Assembly: GCF_024710765.1 (NCBI RefSeq)
Contig: NZ_JANJUE010000207.1
Location: 1 to 64,000, forward strand
From: Pseudoxanthomonas sp.
Lineage (GTDB): Bacteria > Pseudomonadota > Gammaproteobacteria > Xanthomonadales > Xanthomonadaceae
Direction: 5' to 3'
DNA length: 64,000 bases
Shown: positions 27,207 to 39,224 of the stretch, piece after piece
Position numbering within the stretch: the first letter of the stretch is position 1
How the letters are laid out: each line of letters opens with the position of its first letter
The notes under the pieces: generated by a model
What the model was told of the DNA's origin: nothing
The model's database searches: none
What the model saw: only the letters and a program-made list of their open reading frames with translations
Program-made: the position numbers and the translations under genes

Positions 27207-29111
27207 TCAGATGGCCAGCGACTTCAGCTTGCGGCGGCGGCCGTAGATCAGCGTGGCCAGCGCGCGCGAAACGGTGACGGCGGTGAACACGGAGGTCAGG
27301 ATGCCGACGATCATGGTGATGGCGAAGCCCTTGAGCGGACCGGTGCCGAAGGCGAACAGCGCCACGCCGGCCAGCAGCGCGGTCATGTTCGAGTCGAAAA
27401 TGGTGCCGGACGCCTTGTCATAGCCGGTGGCGATGGACGCCAGCGGCGGCACCCCGGCTCTCAATTCCTCGCGTATGCGTTCGTTGATCAGCACGTTGGC
27501 GTCCACCGACATGCCGATCGACAGCGCCAGGCCGGCGAAGCCCGGCAGGGTCATGGTGGCGCCGAACAGCGACATCACCGCCACCACCATCACCAGGTTC
27601 AGCAGCAGCGCGATGCAGGTGAGCAGGCCGAACATCCGGTAATAGACCAGGAAGAAGGCCAGCGCGAACAGGAACGAGAACATCACCGCCTTGGTGCCGC
27701 GTGCCACGTTCTCCGCACCCAGGCTGGGGCCGACCACGCGTTCGTTGATGAAATCCATTGGCGCGGCCAGCGAACCGGCGCGCAGCAGCTTGGCCAGGCC
27801 ATCGGCCTCGGTCTTTTCCAGACCGGTGGTGATGAAGTTCTTGCCGAACACGCCGTTGATGTTCGCCACCGAGATCACTTCCTCCTTGATCCGGGTGCTG
27901 CGCACTTCCTCGCCGTTGACGATGTCCACCTGCGGGATGCGCTCGATGTAGACCACCGCCATCGGCTTGTTCACGTTGGCGCCGGTGAAGTCGAACATGC
28001 GCTGGCCACCGATGTTGTTCAGCGTCACGTTGACCGCCGGCAGGCCATTCTGGTCGGTCGAGGACTGGGCGCCGACCATCTGGTCGCCCGAAACGATCAC
28101 GCGCTTGTTCAACAGGATCGGGACGGGTTTGCCGTCCGGGCCCGTTTCGCGGCGGTAGTACACGCGCGCTTCCGGCGGCACGTTGCCGCTGGCGACCGCG
28201 TCATAGGCATTGCCATCGACCACCGCGCGGTATTCCAGGGTGGCGGTAGCGCCAATCATGCGCTTGGCCTCGGCGGTGTCCTGCACGCCCGGCAACTGCA
28301 CGACCACGCGGTCGTTGCCCTGGCGCTGGATGATCGGCTCGGCCACGCCCAGTTCGTTGACGCGGTTGCGCAGGGTGGTGATGTTCTGCTCGATGGCGCT
28401 GCCGGCGATCTGGTTCAGTTCGCTCTCGGGCAGGCCGATGGTGATGCGTTCGCCTTCGACGTCGTAGGTCAGGGCGCCGCCGCCGACCAGCGCGGCGCCG
28501 CCGGCGTTGGACGAGGCGACCAGCGTCTTGGCCAGCAGATCACGCGCCTTGTTGGCGTTCTCGCCCGGCGCCAGGGTGATGGCGATGCTGTTGTCCGGAC
28601 GGCGTTCGACCGACTGGTACTTGATGCGGTTGTCGCGCAGGGTCAGGCGGGCGTCCTCGACGTACGCATCCACGCGCTTGTCCAGGGCCGCCTTCTGGTC
28701 CACCTGCAATTCGAAGTGCACGCCGCCCTGCAGATCCAGGCCCTGCACCATCGGGCGCGCGCCGAACCGGCTGAGCCAGTCCGGAACGGTCGAGGCCAGG
28801 TTCAGCGCCACCACGTAGTTCTCGCCGAGCGCGCCGCGCAGGACGTCATTGGCCTTGGTCTGCGCATCCAGGCCCGGCAGGCGGACCATCAGGCTCTTGC
28901 CGTCCTGGTCATCCAGCGCCTTGGTGGCAACGCCGGCCTCCTTGAGGCTGGCTTCGACCTTCTGGCGCAATGCCGCGTCGATCGCGTAGCCGCGGTTCGG
29001 CGTGATCTGTACCGAGGGATCCTGCGGGTAGATGTTGGGCAGCGCGTAGAACACGCTCAGCGCAACGACCAGCAGGATGACGACGTATTTCCAGCGAGGG
29101 AATTCAAGCAT
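27207..29111 (-). CDS. secD: Protein translocase subunit SecD
   Basis: A protein of 634 residues with an N-terminal helix, the large periplasmic P1 region (LQGGVHFELQVD near the start of it) and five C-terminal helices (AGLALSIGMSVDANVLINERIREEL). The full-length gammaproteobacterial form is present, and it works with SecF. A 59-base gap separates it from yajC upstream. No frame disruption is seen. Confidence 0.96.
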   Translation of the reverse strand: MLEFPRWKYVVILLVVALSVFYALPNIYPQDPSVQITPNRGYAIDAALRQKVEASLKEAGVATKALDDQDGKSLMVRLPGLDAQTKANDVLRGALGENYVVALNLASTVPDWLSRFGARPMVQGLDLQGGVHFELQVDQKAALDKRVDAYVEDARLTLRDNRIKYQSVERRPDNSIAITLAPGENANKARDLLAKTLVASSNAGGAALVGGGALTYDVEGERITIGLPESELNQIAGSAIEQNITTLRNRVNELGVAEPIIQRQGNDRVVVQLPGVQDTAEAKRMIGATATLEYRAVVDGNAYDAVASGNVPPEARVYYRRETGPDGKPVPILLNKRVIVSGDQMVGAQSSTDQNGLPAVNVTLNNIGGQRMFDFTGANVNKPMAVVYIERIPQVDIVNGEEVRSTRIKEEVISVANINGVFGKNFITTGLEKTEADGLAKLLRAGSLAAPMDFINERVVGPSLGAENVARGTKAVMFSFLFALAFFLVYYRMFGLLTCIALLLNLVMVVAVMSLFGATMTLPGFAGLALSIGMSVDANVLINERIREELRAGVPPLASIATGYDKASGTIFDSNMTALLAGVALFAFGTGPLKGFAITMIVGILTSVFTAVTVSRALATLIYGRRRKLKSLAI

Positions 29112-29170
29112 TGCGGCAACCCGCGCACGCCCTGGCCGGGCGCGCGCTCAACGGTGGTTGGAAAGGAATG

Positions 29171-29512
29171 TCAGGCGGACTTCAGGGTGCCCTTGGGCAG
29201 GACGTTGCCCACGGCGGCCTTCTGCACGCGCACCCGCACGTTGTCGGCCACTTCGATGGTGACGAAGTTGTCACCGATGTCGGTGACGGTGCCGGCGATG
29301 CCGCCGGTGGTGATGACCTCGTCGCCACGCGACAGCTTGTCGAGCATGGCGCGATGTTCCTTCGCACGCTTCATCTGCGGGCGGATCATCAGGAAGTACA
29401 TGATGGCGATCAGGATGATCGGCATCAGCAGGCCGAAACCACCCAGGCCACCCTGGGGAGCGCCGGCGGCCTGGGCGTGGGCCGGGGCGATCAGAAAGTC
29501 GAGCAGATTCAT
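29171..29512 (-). CDS. yajC: Preprotein translocase subunit YajC
   Basis: A protein of 113 residues with one transmembrane helix (about residues 23-45, LGGFGLLMPIILIAIMYFLM) followed by RPQMKRAKEHRAMLDKLSRGDEVITTGGI, the YajC signature. It associates with SecDF and YidC. It lies between tgt and secD on the same strand; the gap of about 175 bases after tgt may carry an extra promoter. Confidence 0.96.
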   Translation of the reverse strand: MNLLDFLIAPAHAQAAGAPQGGLGGFGLLMPIILIAIMYFLMIRPQMKRAKEHRAMLDKLSRGDEVITTGGIAGTVTDIGDNFVTIEVADNVRVRVQKAAVGNVLPKGTLKSA

Positions 29513-29688
29513 GGAGTTATCCGTTCCTGTGCGAAAGCAGCCGGGAATTATGCCACGCGCTGGGCATCCCCGTCCCGGCGCGGTGCCGGCCCCGACGGGC
29601 GCCAGCGTGGACGTGTGGAGACCGCCGCCCGTCCGAAAGGTTCCGCATGCCGCCCCGGCATTTCATCCGGGACCGGCGGATCCGGGGC

Positions 29689-31966
<2,278 letters not shown>

Positions 31967-32049
31967 GGGGAGCGGCTCGGGGAAGCCCGCCATTGTAAGG
32001 GACCCGGCCAGTACGGGCGTTTTCGCCGGTGGCCGGAGCCCCGTCGCGT

Positions 32050-32481
32050 TCAGCGCTCGAACTTGGTCGACAACACGATCGAGGAGGTGGTGCGTTCGAC
32101 GCCGTCGATGGCGCCGATGCGGTCGGTCAGCAGGTCCATTCCATCCACCGACGGCACCACGCCCACCGCGATCAGGTCGTAGGCGCCGCTTACCGACTGC
32201 AGCAGGCGCAGTTCGGGCATGGCGCGCAGGGCCGCGACCACCGAGGTCATCTGCTTCGGGTGCACCGTGATCATGATGTGCGCGCGGATGTGCCCGCGCT
32301 CGTAGTCGTCGTGTACCCGCACGGTGTAGCCGCTGATGACGCCCTCGCGTTCCAGCCGCTCGATCCGGCTCTGCACCGTGGTCCGCGACAGGTTGAGCCG
32401 GCGCGCGATCTGGGCGGTCGAGGCGCGGGCGTTGTCGCGCAACAGGCTGAGCAGCAACTGGTCGGTCGCGGAGATCTTCAT
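32050..32481 (-). CDS. Lrp/AsnC family transcriptional regulator
   Basis: A protein of 143 residues: an N-terminal AsnC-type helix-turn-helix ([35 protein letters not shown]) and a C-terminal RAM ligand-binding domain. It probably senses an amino acid. It is divergent from a class III aminotransferase gene, and the shared intergenic region has two good palindromes, so it likely regulates both itself and the aminotransferase. Confidence 0.92.
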   Translation of the reverse strand: MKISATDQLLLSLLRDNARASTAQIARRLNLSRTTVQSRIERLEREGVISGYTVRVHDDYERGHIRAHIMITVHPKQMTSVVAALRAMPELRLLQSVSGAYDLIAVGVVPSVDGMDLLTDRIGAIDGVERTTSSIVLSTKFER

Positions 32482-32496
32482 TTCAGGGCATCCGTC

Positions 32497-32558
32497 TCGT
32501 CGATTCGACGAAATCTACAGAAAATTCGTGCAAATCATAACTGTCAAACGACGAATTT
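32497..32558. promoter_or_regulatory. Candidate Lrp-type operator palindromes
   Basis: TCGTCGATTCGACGA (32,497-32,511) is a perfect palindrome with 7-base arms. AAATTCGT (32,522-32,529) pairs with ACGAATTT (32,551-32,558). Both lie between the divergent Lrp-type regulator and aminotransferase genes, where AsnC/Lrp proteins normally bind. An AT-rich CATAATA (about 32,564-32,570) could be the -10 of the aminotransferase. Confidence 0.6.
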
Positions 32559-32598
32559 ATCCACATAATAGAGGTTTGCCGTCCATTCGGAGAACACC

Positions 32599-34095
32599 AT
32601 GGCCCTCCTCGACCTGCTCGCCCCCCTCCGCGCCCATGCGGGCAAGCGCCTGACCACCGGACTGGACGACGCCACCCTCGAACGTTTCGCCGCCGGCCAT
32701 CCGGACCTGGTGGCCGCCATCGAGGCCGCCGCGGCCGAGCACGCCCGCCTGAAGGGCGAGTTCGCCGACCTGCTGGATCTGGACGAGGAAGCGCAGCTGC
32801 GCGCCGTCCAGGCCGGCTACGTCAACTTCTACCCGGATGACGCGGTCAATCCCTACATCGCCCTGGCCGCGCGTGGCCCGTGGGTGGTCACCCTCAACGG
32901 CGCGGTGCTGTACGACGCCGGCGGCTACGGCATGCTCGGCTTCGGCCATACCCCGGAGCCGATCCTGGCGGCGATGGCCCGCCCGCAGGTGATGGCCAAC
33001 ATCATGACCCCCAGCCTCTCGCAGCTGCGCTTCGAACGCGCCCTGCGCAAGGAAATCGGCCAGACCCGCGGCGGCTGTCCCTACGCGAAGTTCCTGTGCC
33101 TGAATTCGGGTTCCGAGTCGGTCGGCCTGGCCGCCCGCATCGCCGACATCAACACCAAGCTGCAGACCGATCCGGGCGCCCGCCACGAGGGGCGCGCGGT
33201 CAAGCGCGTGGTCGTGAAGGGCAGCTTCCATGGCCGCACCGAGCGCCCGGCGCTGTACTCGGATTCCTCGCGCAAGACCTACCAGCAGCACCTGGCCAGC
33301 TACCGCGGCGAGGATTCGCTGATCGCCATCGAGCCTTACGACGTCGAGGCGCTGAAGCGCGCGTTCGCCGACGCCGAGACCAAGGGCTGGTTCATCGAGG
33401 CGGTGTTCCTGGAGCCGGTGATGGGCGAAGGCGACCCGGGCCGATCGGTACCGCCGGCGTTCTACGCCGCCGCGCGCGAGCTTACCCGTCATCATGGCAG
33501 CCTGTTCCTGGTCGACTCCATCCAGGCCGGCCTGCGCGCCCACGGCGTGCTGTCGATCGTCGACTACCCCGGCTTCGAAGGCCTGGACGCGCCGGACATG
33601 GAAACCTATTCCAAGGCGCTCAACGCCGCGCAGTACCCGTTGTCGGTGCTGGCGGTCAACGAACGCGCCGCCGGCCTGTACCGCAAGGGCGTGTACGGCA
33701 ACACCATGACCACCAATCCGCGCGCGCTCGACGTGGCCTGCGCCACCCTGGAACAACTCACCCCGCAGATCCGCGAGAACATCCGCGCGCGCGGCGTCGA
33801 CGCGGTGGCCAGCCTGGAAAAGCTGAAGGCCGAACTGGGTGGCCTGATCACCAAGGTCCAGGGCACCGGCCTGCTGTTCTCCTGCGAACTGGCACCGCAG
33901 TTCAAGTGCTACGGCACCGACTCCACCGAGGAATGGCTGCGCCGGCACGGCATCAACGTCATCCACGGCGGCGCCAATTCACTGCGCTTCACCCCGCACT
34001 TCGCGATGGGCGCGGACGAACTGGAACTGCTGGTCAGCCTGGTCGGGCGCGCGCTCCAGGAAGGTCCGCGCAACGCGCAGGCCGTCGCGGCCTGA
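32599..34095 (+). CDS. Class III PLP-dependent aminotransferase
   Basis: A protein of 498 residues of the acetylornithine/lysine/4-aminobutyrate aminotransferase class. NSGSESVGLAARIA binds the cofactor phosphate; DSIQAGLRAHG takes the place of the usual DEVQTG; the PLP lysine is likely in YSKALNAAQYP. An N-terminal extension of about 80 residues precedes the core. The altered DEVQTG and the divergent Lrp gene suggest amino-acid catabolism, but the substrate is not evident. The ATG at 32,599 is preceded by CGGAGAACACC. Confidence 0.87.
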   Translation: MALLDLLAPLRAHAGKRLTTGLDDATLERFAAGHPDLVAAIEAAAAEHARLKGEFADLLDLDEEAQLRAVQAGYVNFYPDDAVNPYIALAARGPWVVTLNGAVLYDAGGYGMLGFGHTPEPILAAMARPQVMANIMTPSLSQLRFERALRKEIGQTRGGCPYAKFLCLNSGSESVGLAARIADINTKLQTDPGARHEGRAVKRVVVKGSFHGRTERPALYSDSSRKTYQQHLASYRGEDSLIAIEPYDVEALKRAFADAETKGWFIEAVFLEPVMGEGDPGRSVPPAFYAAARELTRHHGSLFLVDSIQAGLRAHGVLSIVDYPGFEGLDAPDMETYSKALNAAQYPLSVLAVNERAAGLYRKGVYGNTMTTNPRALDVACATLEQLTPQIRENIRARGVDAVASLEKLKAELGGLITKVQGTGLLFSCELAPQFKCYGTDSTEEWLRRHGINVIHGGANSLRFTPHFAMGADELELLVSLVGRALQEGPRNAQAVAA

Positions 34096-34120
34096 TCCGG
34101 CCGCAAGCGTTTTTCCTCGT

Positions 34121-34152
34121 GGGCGGGCCCCCTGGCGGTGCCCGCCCTTTTT
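34121..34152 (+). terminator. Rho-independent terminator
   Basis: GGGCGGGC (34,121-34,128), an 11-base loop, GCCCGCCC (34,140-34,147) and five T, 25 bases past the aminotransferase stop. Confidence 0.9.
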
Positions 34153-34221
34153 CTTGCCCGCCATCGCGCAGGACCGGGCCTGCTCCGCCGCAGGAAGCGC
34201 CTGCCCGCCAGGCGATCGGCG

Positions 34222-34845
34222 CTACGGCGCGCGCTTTCCCGCGCCGGCCGCCTCGTCAAACCGTGCCATCGCCGCCCGGATCAGCCCCCTGGCTTCCGTG
34301 GCGTCGCCGTAACCGTTCAAGCGCACCGGATTGCGCCCCTTCGGCAGATCCTTGTAGATGCGGAAGAACGCTTCGATGCGATCGCGCTCGATGGCTGGCA
34401 GATCGGACAGATCGCGGATCCCGGCGTAGGTGGGATCGACCTTGTCCGTCGGCACGCCGATGACCTTCTCGTCGGCCTCACCGTCATCGACCATCCGCAG
34501 CACGCCGATGGGCCGGAACCGGATCAACACACCTGGATGCAGCGGCTCGCGGGTCAGCACCAGCGCATCCAGGGGATCCCCATCCCCCGCCCGTGTGCGC
34601 GGCATCGACCCGTAGTTGGCCGGATAGGCGACCGGCATCGACTGGAAGCGGTCCACGAACAGCAGACCCTCCTCGTTGATTTCGTACTTGGTGAAACTGC
34701 CGGCGGGAATCTCCACCGCCAGCACGGCTTCCTCCGGCGCTTTCGGCGACTGCGCGGCGAGGAACGGGTGGACCACCGTGTCGCCGGCATGCGCCAGCGA
34801 CACCGCCATCAGCCATCCCAGCAGGGTCACCGGAACGCGGCTCAT
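34222..34845 (-). CDS. ppa: Exported family I inorganic pyrophosphatase
   Basis: A protein of 207 residues. The core is a family I soluble pyrophosphatase with the metal-binding DGDPLDALVL and KDLPKGRNPVRLNGYGDA-type C-terminal motif, plus YPANYGSMPRT. Unlike the cytoplasmic housekeeping enzyme it begins with a signal peptide (MSRVPVTLLGWLMAVSLAHA), so it should hydrolyse pyrophosphate in the periplasm. Its ATG overlaps the stop of the phytase gene (ATGA), implying coupled translation and a shared phosphate-scavenging role. ATG at 34,845 is chosen because it gives the signal peptide. Secretion is inferred from sequence. Confidence 0.88.
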   Translation of the reverse strand: MSRVPVTLLGWLMAVSLAHAGDTVVHPFLAAQSPKAPEEAVLAVEIPAGSFTKYEINEEGLLFVDRFQSMPVAYPANYGSMPRTRAGDGDPLDALVLTREPLHPGVLIRFRPIGVLRMVDDGEADEKVIGVPTDKVDPTYAGIRDLSDLPAIERDRIEAFFRIYKDLPKGRNPVRLNGYGDATEARGLIRAAMARFDEAAGAGKRAP

Positions 34846-35966
34846 TGCGCGGGTTTGCAGGCAGGCAGCTTCAGCGCCCGGGCGATCGCCTGCCAATCGA
34901 ACGCGGCCACGGCCTTGTCATCGTCCACCGCATAGAACACGCCCTCGGGGAAACGCTTGTCGACCGTCTGGTCGAGCCACACACCGTCGGTGTTGGCGGT
35001 ACGTTCGCCGGTGAACGCGCCCAGGTGTTCCAGGCTGAGGCGGTCGAACACATGGAACACGCTGCGGTCCTTGAACTGGTCGGTGGCGATCCAGTACCCG
35101 GTTCCACCCGCGCATTGCGCCAGCGCCATCCCCTCGGCCTGCGCCTTGAACAGATCCGCGCCGATGTCGCGGCCGCGGTAGCGGCCGTCCAGGCCGTATT
35201 CGCGCAGGCGGGTGCCGGTGGCGACATCCTCTTCCGCCAGCAGCAGGCGATCGTTGGCGACATCACCGAATACCGACTCGGCGATGCGGATGGCGCCGGC
35301 CTCGGTCGTATCGCCAAAGGTGCCGGCCAGGCTCGCCTGCCAGCCCTGCGGCGCGCGCCGCAGCTGGTAGCGCTTGAACCGGCGATCCAGTTCCGCCAGC
35401 GGCGGCGGAAGATCCTCGTTCTGCGGCGACATGTAGTTGTCGCTGACGATGACCTCGTAGCTATCCTTCTGCGGACGCACCCACAGGCCATAGGGCTGTT
35501 TCAGGTCTTCCGCGCCGAAGCTCAGCAACGGCTGGAATCCCGGCAGCTGGAACACCTGCACACGATGGTTGTCACGTTCGACCACCAGCACCAGATCATC
35601 GATGACGGCGATGCCGTTGGGACGCTGGAGCTGGCCCGCGCCGGTGCCCGGTCCCCCGACCGTGCGCAGGCGCTCGCCGCTGGCGCCGTCGTAGACGATC
35701 AACTGGTCGGTCGCCTTGGCGGTGGCGATCAGCCAGCGCTTGCCGTCCGGGCTGCGCCAGCTGGCCGGCGAATCGACATTGTCGGCCGGCGTGTCCGCGG
35801 TCAGGAAGGCCTCGGGAACGACCACGTGCGGAATCTTGGCCTCGCTCAGCAGCGGATCCTTCTCCACGTTCTCGTCCGGCTCGCGATCCACCGGCGCGGT
35901 GGTGGCGCAGCCGGCCAGTGACAGGATCACCAGCAGGCTGGCGAGTGTGTTCGAGCGATGCGACAT
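34842..35966 (-). CDS. Beta-propeller phytase (3-phytase), lipoprotein
   Basis: A lipoprotein of 374 residues (lipobox LAGC in LASLLVILSLAGC). The mature part matches beta-propeller phytases: WRSPDGKRWLIATAK, RLRTVGGPGTGAGQLQRPNGIAV, LAEEDVATGTRLREYGLDGR and EGMALAQC. These Ca2+-dependent enzymes release phosphate from phytate. ATG at 35,966 has AGGGGGA a few bases upstream; longer frames pass through the Pho-box region. It is followed by the exported pyrophosphatase and is divergent from a TonB-dependent receptor, making a compact phosphate-acquisition locus. Confidence 0.9.
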   Translation of the reverse strand: MSHRSNTLASLLVILSLAGCATTAPVDREPDENVEKDPLLSEAKIPHVVVPEAFLTADTPADNVDSPASWRSPDGKRWLIATAKATDQLIVYDGASGERLRTVGGPGTGAGQLQRPNGIAVIDDLVLVVERDNHRVQVFQLPGFQPLLSFGAEDLKQPYGLWVRPQKDSYEVIVSDNYMSPQNEDLPPPLAELDRRFKRYQLRRAPQGWQASLAGTFGDTTEAGAIRIAESVFGDVANDRLLLAEEDVATGTRLREYGLDGRYRGRDIGADLFKAQAEGMALAQCAGGTGYWIATDQFKDRSVFHVFDRLSLEHLGAFTGERTANTDGVWLDQTVDKRFPEGVFYAVDDDKAVAAFDWQAIARALKLPACKPAQ

Positions 35967-36059
35967 GCGATTCCCCCTGGAGCGATGGACGGTCAACAAA
36001 CCGCAATGTTCTACGCGCCGATTGTGACGCTTTGGTTGCGCCGGAACGCATTCGCCATC

Positions 36060-36088
36060 CTGCCATCCACCGGTCACATTCCCGCCAT
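36060..36088. promoter_or_regulatory. Pho-box-like triple repeat between phytase and TonB receptor
   Basis: Three 7-base units, CTGCCAT (36,060-36,066), CGGTCAC (36,071-36,077) and CCGCCAT (36,082-36,088), are spaced exactly 11 bases apart with 4-base spacers. The geometry and C-x-G-Y-C-A core match PhoB half-sites (consensus CTGTCAT). They lie 51 bases upstream of the receptor ATG and 94 bases upstream of the divergent phytase start, so one site could control both. The match is by eye and not scored. Confidence 0.6.
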
Positions 36089-36138
36089 CTAAGCCCCGTA
36101 GAAATCGCCGTTTATCTTCACCTGGGGAAAACACGACG

Positions 36139-38478
36139 ATGAAACGCACCGCCCTGGCCATCGGCCTGTCACAGGCACTGCTCTGCGTGGGCATGATTGC
36201 CGCCAGCCCGCTGGCAAGCGCGCAGGCCATGCCCGACGGCAGCGCCGCGGCCGCCGCGCCGGCCGAGGACCCCAAGCAGCTGGACACCATCGTGGTCCAG
36301 GGCGAAATCACCTATCGCGACCGCACCGACGACATCGCCCCCACCCTGTCCTACGACCTGGAGTACTTCCAGCGCTTCGAGCCCAACACCGTGGGCGACA
36401 TGCTCAAGCGCGTGCCCGGCGTGACCTTCGTCGGCTCCGACATCATGGAATTCGACGGCGCGATGATGCGGGGCATGGCGGCCGGCTATACCCAGGTACT
36501 GATCAACGGCAAGAAGGTCCCGGGCGCCGGCGACGACCGCTCGTTCTGGGTCGATCGCATCCCGGCGGAGATGGTCGACCACATCGAGATCCTGCGCAGC
36601 AACAGCGCCAACCGCAGCGGCGACGCGATCGCCGGCAGCATCAACATCGTGCTGCGCGATGCCTACGTGTTCGACGGCAGCTACCTGCGCATCGGCGTCA
36701 ACCGCTGGTACGACGGCGAAGTGAATCCGACCTTCGGCGCGGTGACCAGCTTCGACGCCCTGGGTGGGCGCCTGTTGGCCGGCATCAACGTCCAGGACCG
36801 CTACCGCTCCAAGGTCAAGCGCTCGGACCGTTTCGCCGACCCGACCCGCCAGGAACTGGTCAGCTGGGAAGACCAGACCGAAGTGAAGGATGGCCGTGAC
36901 TATTCGGCCAATCTCTCCTACACCGCCGATGTCGGCGAGACCGGCCGCATCAGCATCGACGGTTTCTACGTCAAGACCGACCGCGACGTCACCGAGGTCT
37001 CGCATGAGGTCGAATACGACGACGGCGACATCATCGATTCGCGGGTGCCCGGCCTCAACCCGATCGACCAGCGCAACTGGGGCATCGGCGCCGAATACAA
37101 GTTCGACATGGCCGGCGGCACCACCGAACTCGATCTCGATTACGCGCGGTTCGAGGACGACAGCGCCGAGAGCGAGGAGAAGCACGAGTATGTGAACGGC
37201 GAATGGGATGCCTCCGAGGCCGAATCCCAGGCCGTGGACGCGCAGGACGCCGAAACCAGCTTCAAGATCGCGCACCAGCGCGCGGTGGGCGCGAGCGAAC
37301 TCGAATTCGGCGTGGACTACCGCCGCAAGAAGCGCGACGTCACCTATACCAACTACGCCTGGGAAGCCGAGGAAGAAGGCGACCTGGTGGCCTACGAACC
37401 GGACGGCGTGATCGGCTCGCAGATCAAGGAAACCCGCGTCGATCCCTACCTGATGCTGTCGGGCAAGGGCGAGGCGTTCTCTTGGGAAGCCGGCCTGCGC
37501 TACGAAACCACGCGCTCGGACATCCGCTACCAGGAAGACGGCGACGTCGCCGGGTCGGCCAGCAAGGACTACAACGAACTGCTGCCTTCGCTGCACCTGA
37601 AATGGGATCTGGACGAGGCCACCCGCATCAGCCTGTCGCTGGCCAAAAGCGTGAAGCGTCCGAACTTCAACGAACTGATCCCGGCCCTGCTGGACGGCGA
37701 GTTCGGCGACAACGACTACATCGGCAACCCGAAGCTGGATCCGGAAACCGCCAACGGCATCGATCTGGGTTTCGAACGTCGCCTGGGCAAGCATGGCGTG
37801 GTCGGGTTGAACTTCTTCTACCGCGACGTCAAGAACCTGATCGAGCTGGTCAATACCGGCGAGATGAGCGAGGACGCGCAGGACAACTACGCCGACGACC
37901 TGGAGGAATTCCTGGCCGAGAATCCCGGCGCGACCGAGGACGACTTCCAGTTCGATCCGGAAAGCTGGCTGTTCACCTCAGCCAACATCGGCGACGGCAA
38001 GGTCTATGGCGTCGAATTCGATCTGTCGACGCCGCTGACCGCGCTGGGCATGCCCAATACCGGCGTGTTCCTGAACTACTCCTACCTCAACAGCAAGGTC
38101 ACCGATTTCCTCGGCGAGCGCCGCTTCAACGACCAGGCCAGGAGCGTCTACAACGTCGGCTTCATCCAGGACCTGCCCTCGATCGGCGCCAGCTTCGGCG
38201 CGACCTACCGCAAGCAGGGCGATGCATTCAGTCGCATCCTGGCCGAGGAAGTGACGGTCAAGTATGGCGATGACCTGGAAGTGTTCGTCGAGAAGCGCTT
38301 CGGCAAGACCCTGTCGGTGCGCTTGACCGCCGCCAACCTGCTGGACGCGTCCAAGGACGAGTTCTTCCACAAGTTCGACAACCAGGCCGACCAGATCGCC
38401 CGCGACTACGACGAGTACGAACTGGAAACCGAAGAGGCCGGACCGAGCTATCAGCTGGTCATGCGCTGGGCGTTCTGA
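36139..38478 (+). CDS. TonB-dependent outer-membrane receptor
   Basis: A protein of 779 residues. A signal peptide (cleavage near ASAQA) is followed by a TonB-box region with LDTIVVQG, a plug domain ([14 protein letters not shown] ... [24 protein letters not shown]) and a 22-strand barrel ending in VMRWAF with a terminal Phe. It should import a substrate too large or scarce for porins. The divergent phytase and the Pho-box-like repeats suggest a phytate-derived inositol phosphate or a metal-phosphate chelate. No CarboxypepD N-terminal domain is present. A strong terminator follows. Confidence 0.93.
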   Translation: MKRTALAIGLSQALLCVGMIAASPLASAQAMPDGSAAAAAPAEDPKQLDTIVVQGEITYRDRTDDIAPTLSYDLEYFQRFEPNTVGDMLKRVPGVTFVGSDIMEFDGAMMRGMAAGYTQVLINGKKVPGAGDDRSFWVDRIPAEMVDHIEILRSNSANRSGDAIAGSINIVLRDAYVFDGSYLRIGVNRWYDGEVNPTFGAVTSFDALGGRLLAGINVQDRYRSKVKRSDRFADPTRQELVSWEDQTEVKDGRDYSANLSYTADVGETGRISIDGFYVKTDRDVTEVSHEVEYDDGDIIDSRVPGLNPIDQRNWGIGAEYKFDMAGGTTELDLDYARFEDDSAESEEKHEYVNGEWDASEAESQAVDAQDAETSFKIAHQRAVGASELEFGVDYRRKKRDVTYTNYAWEAEEEGDLVAYEPDGVIGSQIKETRVDPYLMLSGKGEAFSWEAGLRYETTRSDIRYQEDGDVAGSASKDYNELLPSLHLKWDLDEATRISLSLAKSVKRPNFNELIPALLDGEFGDNDYIGNPKLDPETANGIDLGFERRLGKHGVVGLNFFYRDVKNLIELVNTGEMSEDAQDNYADDLEEFLAENPGATEDDFQFDPESWLFTSANIGDGKVYGVEFDLSTPLTALGMPNTGVFLNYSYLNSKVTDFLGERRFNDQARSVYNVGFIQDLPSIGASFGATYRKQGDAFSRILAEEVTVKYGDDLEVFVEKRFGKTLSVRLTAANLLDASKDEFFHKFDNQADQIARDYDEYELETEEAGPSYQLVMRWAF

Positions 38479-38503
38479 GCACGGCCCTCCCTGTGCCTGG
38501 GTG

Positions 38504-38532
38504 GAAGCCGGCGCAAGCCGGCTTCTTTTTTT
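38504..38532 (+). terminator. Rho-independent terminator
   Basis: GAAGCCGGC (38,504-38,512), loop GCAA, GCCGGCTTC (38,517-38,525), then seven T, after the TonB-receptor stop. Confidence 0.92.
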
Positions 38533-38588
38533 GTGGGACGGGCGGGATTGATGCAGACTTTCGCCATCCGTCATCGCCCCAGGCCGCC

Positions 38589-39221
38589 ATGAAGACCGTC
38601 GAAGTCCGCCATCCCCTCGTCCAGCACAAGATCGGCCTGCTGCGCGACGCCTCCCTCAGCACCAAGGGTTTCCGCGAACTGGTGACCGAGCTCGGCACCC
38701 TGCTGGCCTACGAGGCCACCGCGGACCTGGAAACCGAGCAGGCGACCATGCCGGGCTGGGCCGGACCGGTCCAGGTGCGCAAGATCGCCGGCGCCAAGAT
38801 CACCCTGGTGCCGATCCTGCGCGCCGGCCTGGGCATGCTGCCGGGCGTGCTGGCGCTGATTCCGGCCGCCAAGGTCAGCGTGGTGGGCCTGCAGCGCGAC
38901 GAGGAAACCCTGCAACCGGTACCGTACTTCGAACGCCTGACCGGGCGCCTGGACGAACGCGACGCGCTCATCCTGGATCCGATGCTGGCCACCGGCGGCA
39001 CCCTGATCGCCACCATCGACATGCTCAAGCGCGCCGGCGCCAAGCGCATCAAGGGCATCTTCCTGGTCGCCGCGCCCGAGGGGCTGGCCGCCCTGCAAGC
39101 GGCCCATCCCGATGTCGAGGTCTATACCGCCGCCATCGACGACCGCCTCAACGACAAGGGCTACATCCTGCCGGGCCTGGGCGACGCCGGCGATCGGATC
39201 TTCGGCACCCGGGTCGGCTGA
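38589..39221 (+). CDS. upp: Uracil phosphoribosyltransferase
   Basis: A protein of 210 residues that salvages uracil to UMP with PRPP. The PRPP-binding loop [10 protein letters not shown] and the uracil-binding C-terminal [15 protein letters not shown] are intact. It starts [20 protein letters not shown] as in the family; longer in-frame starts overlap the preceding terminator. It converges with a hydrolase gene, with 3 bp between the stops. Confidence 0.94.
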   Translation: MKTVEVRHPLVQHKIGLLRDASLSTKGFRELVTELGTLLAYEATADLETEQATMPGWAGPVQVRKIAGAKITLVPILRAGLGMLPGVLALIPAAKVSVVGLQRDEETLQPVPYFERLTGRLDERDALILDPMLATGGTLIATIDMLKRAGAKRIKGIFLVAAPEGLAALQAAHPDVEVYTAAIDDRLNDKGYILPGLGDAGDRIFGTRVG

Positions 39222-39224
39222 GCC

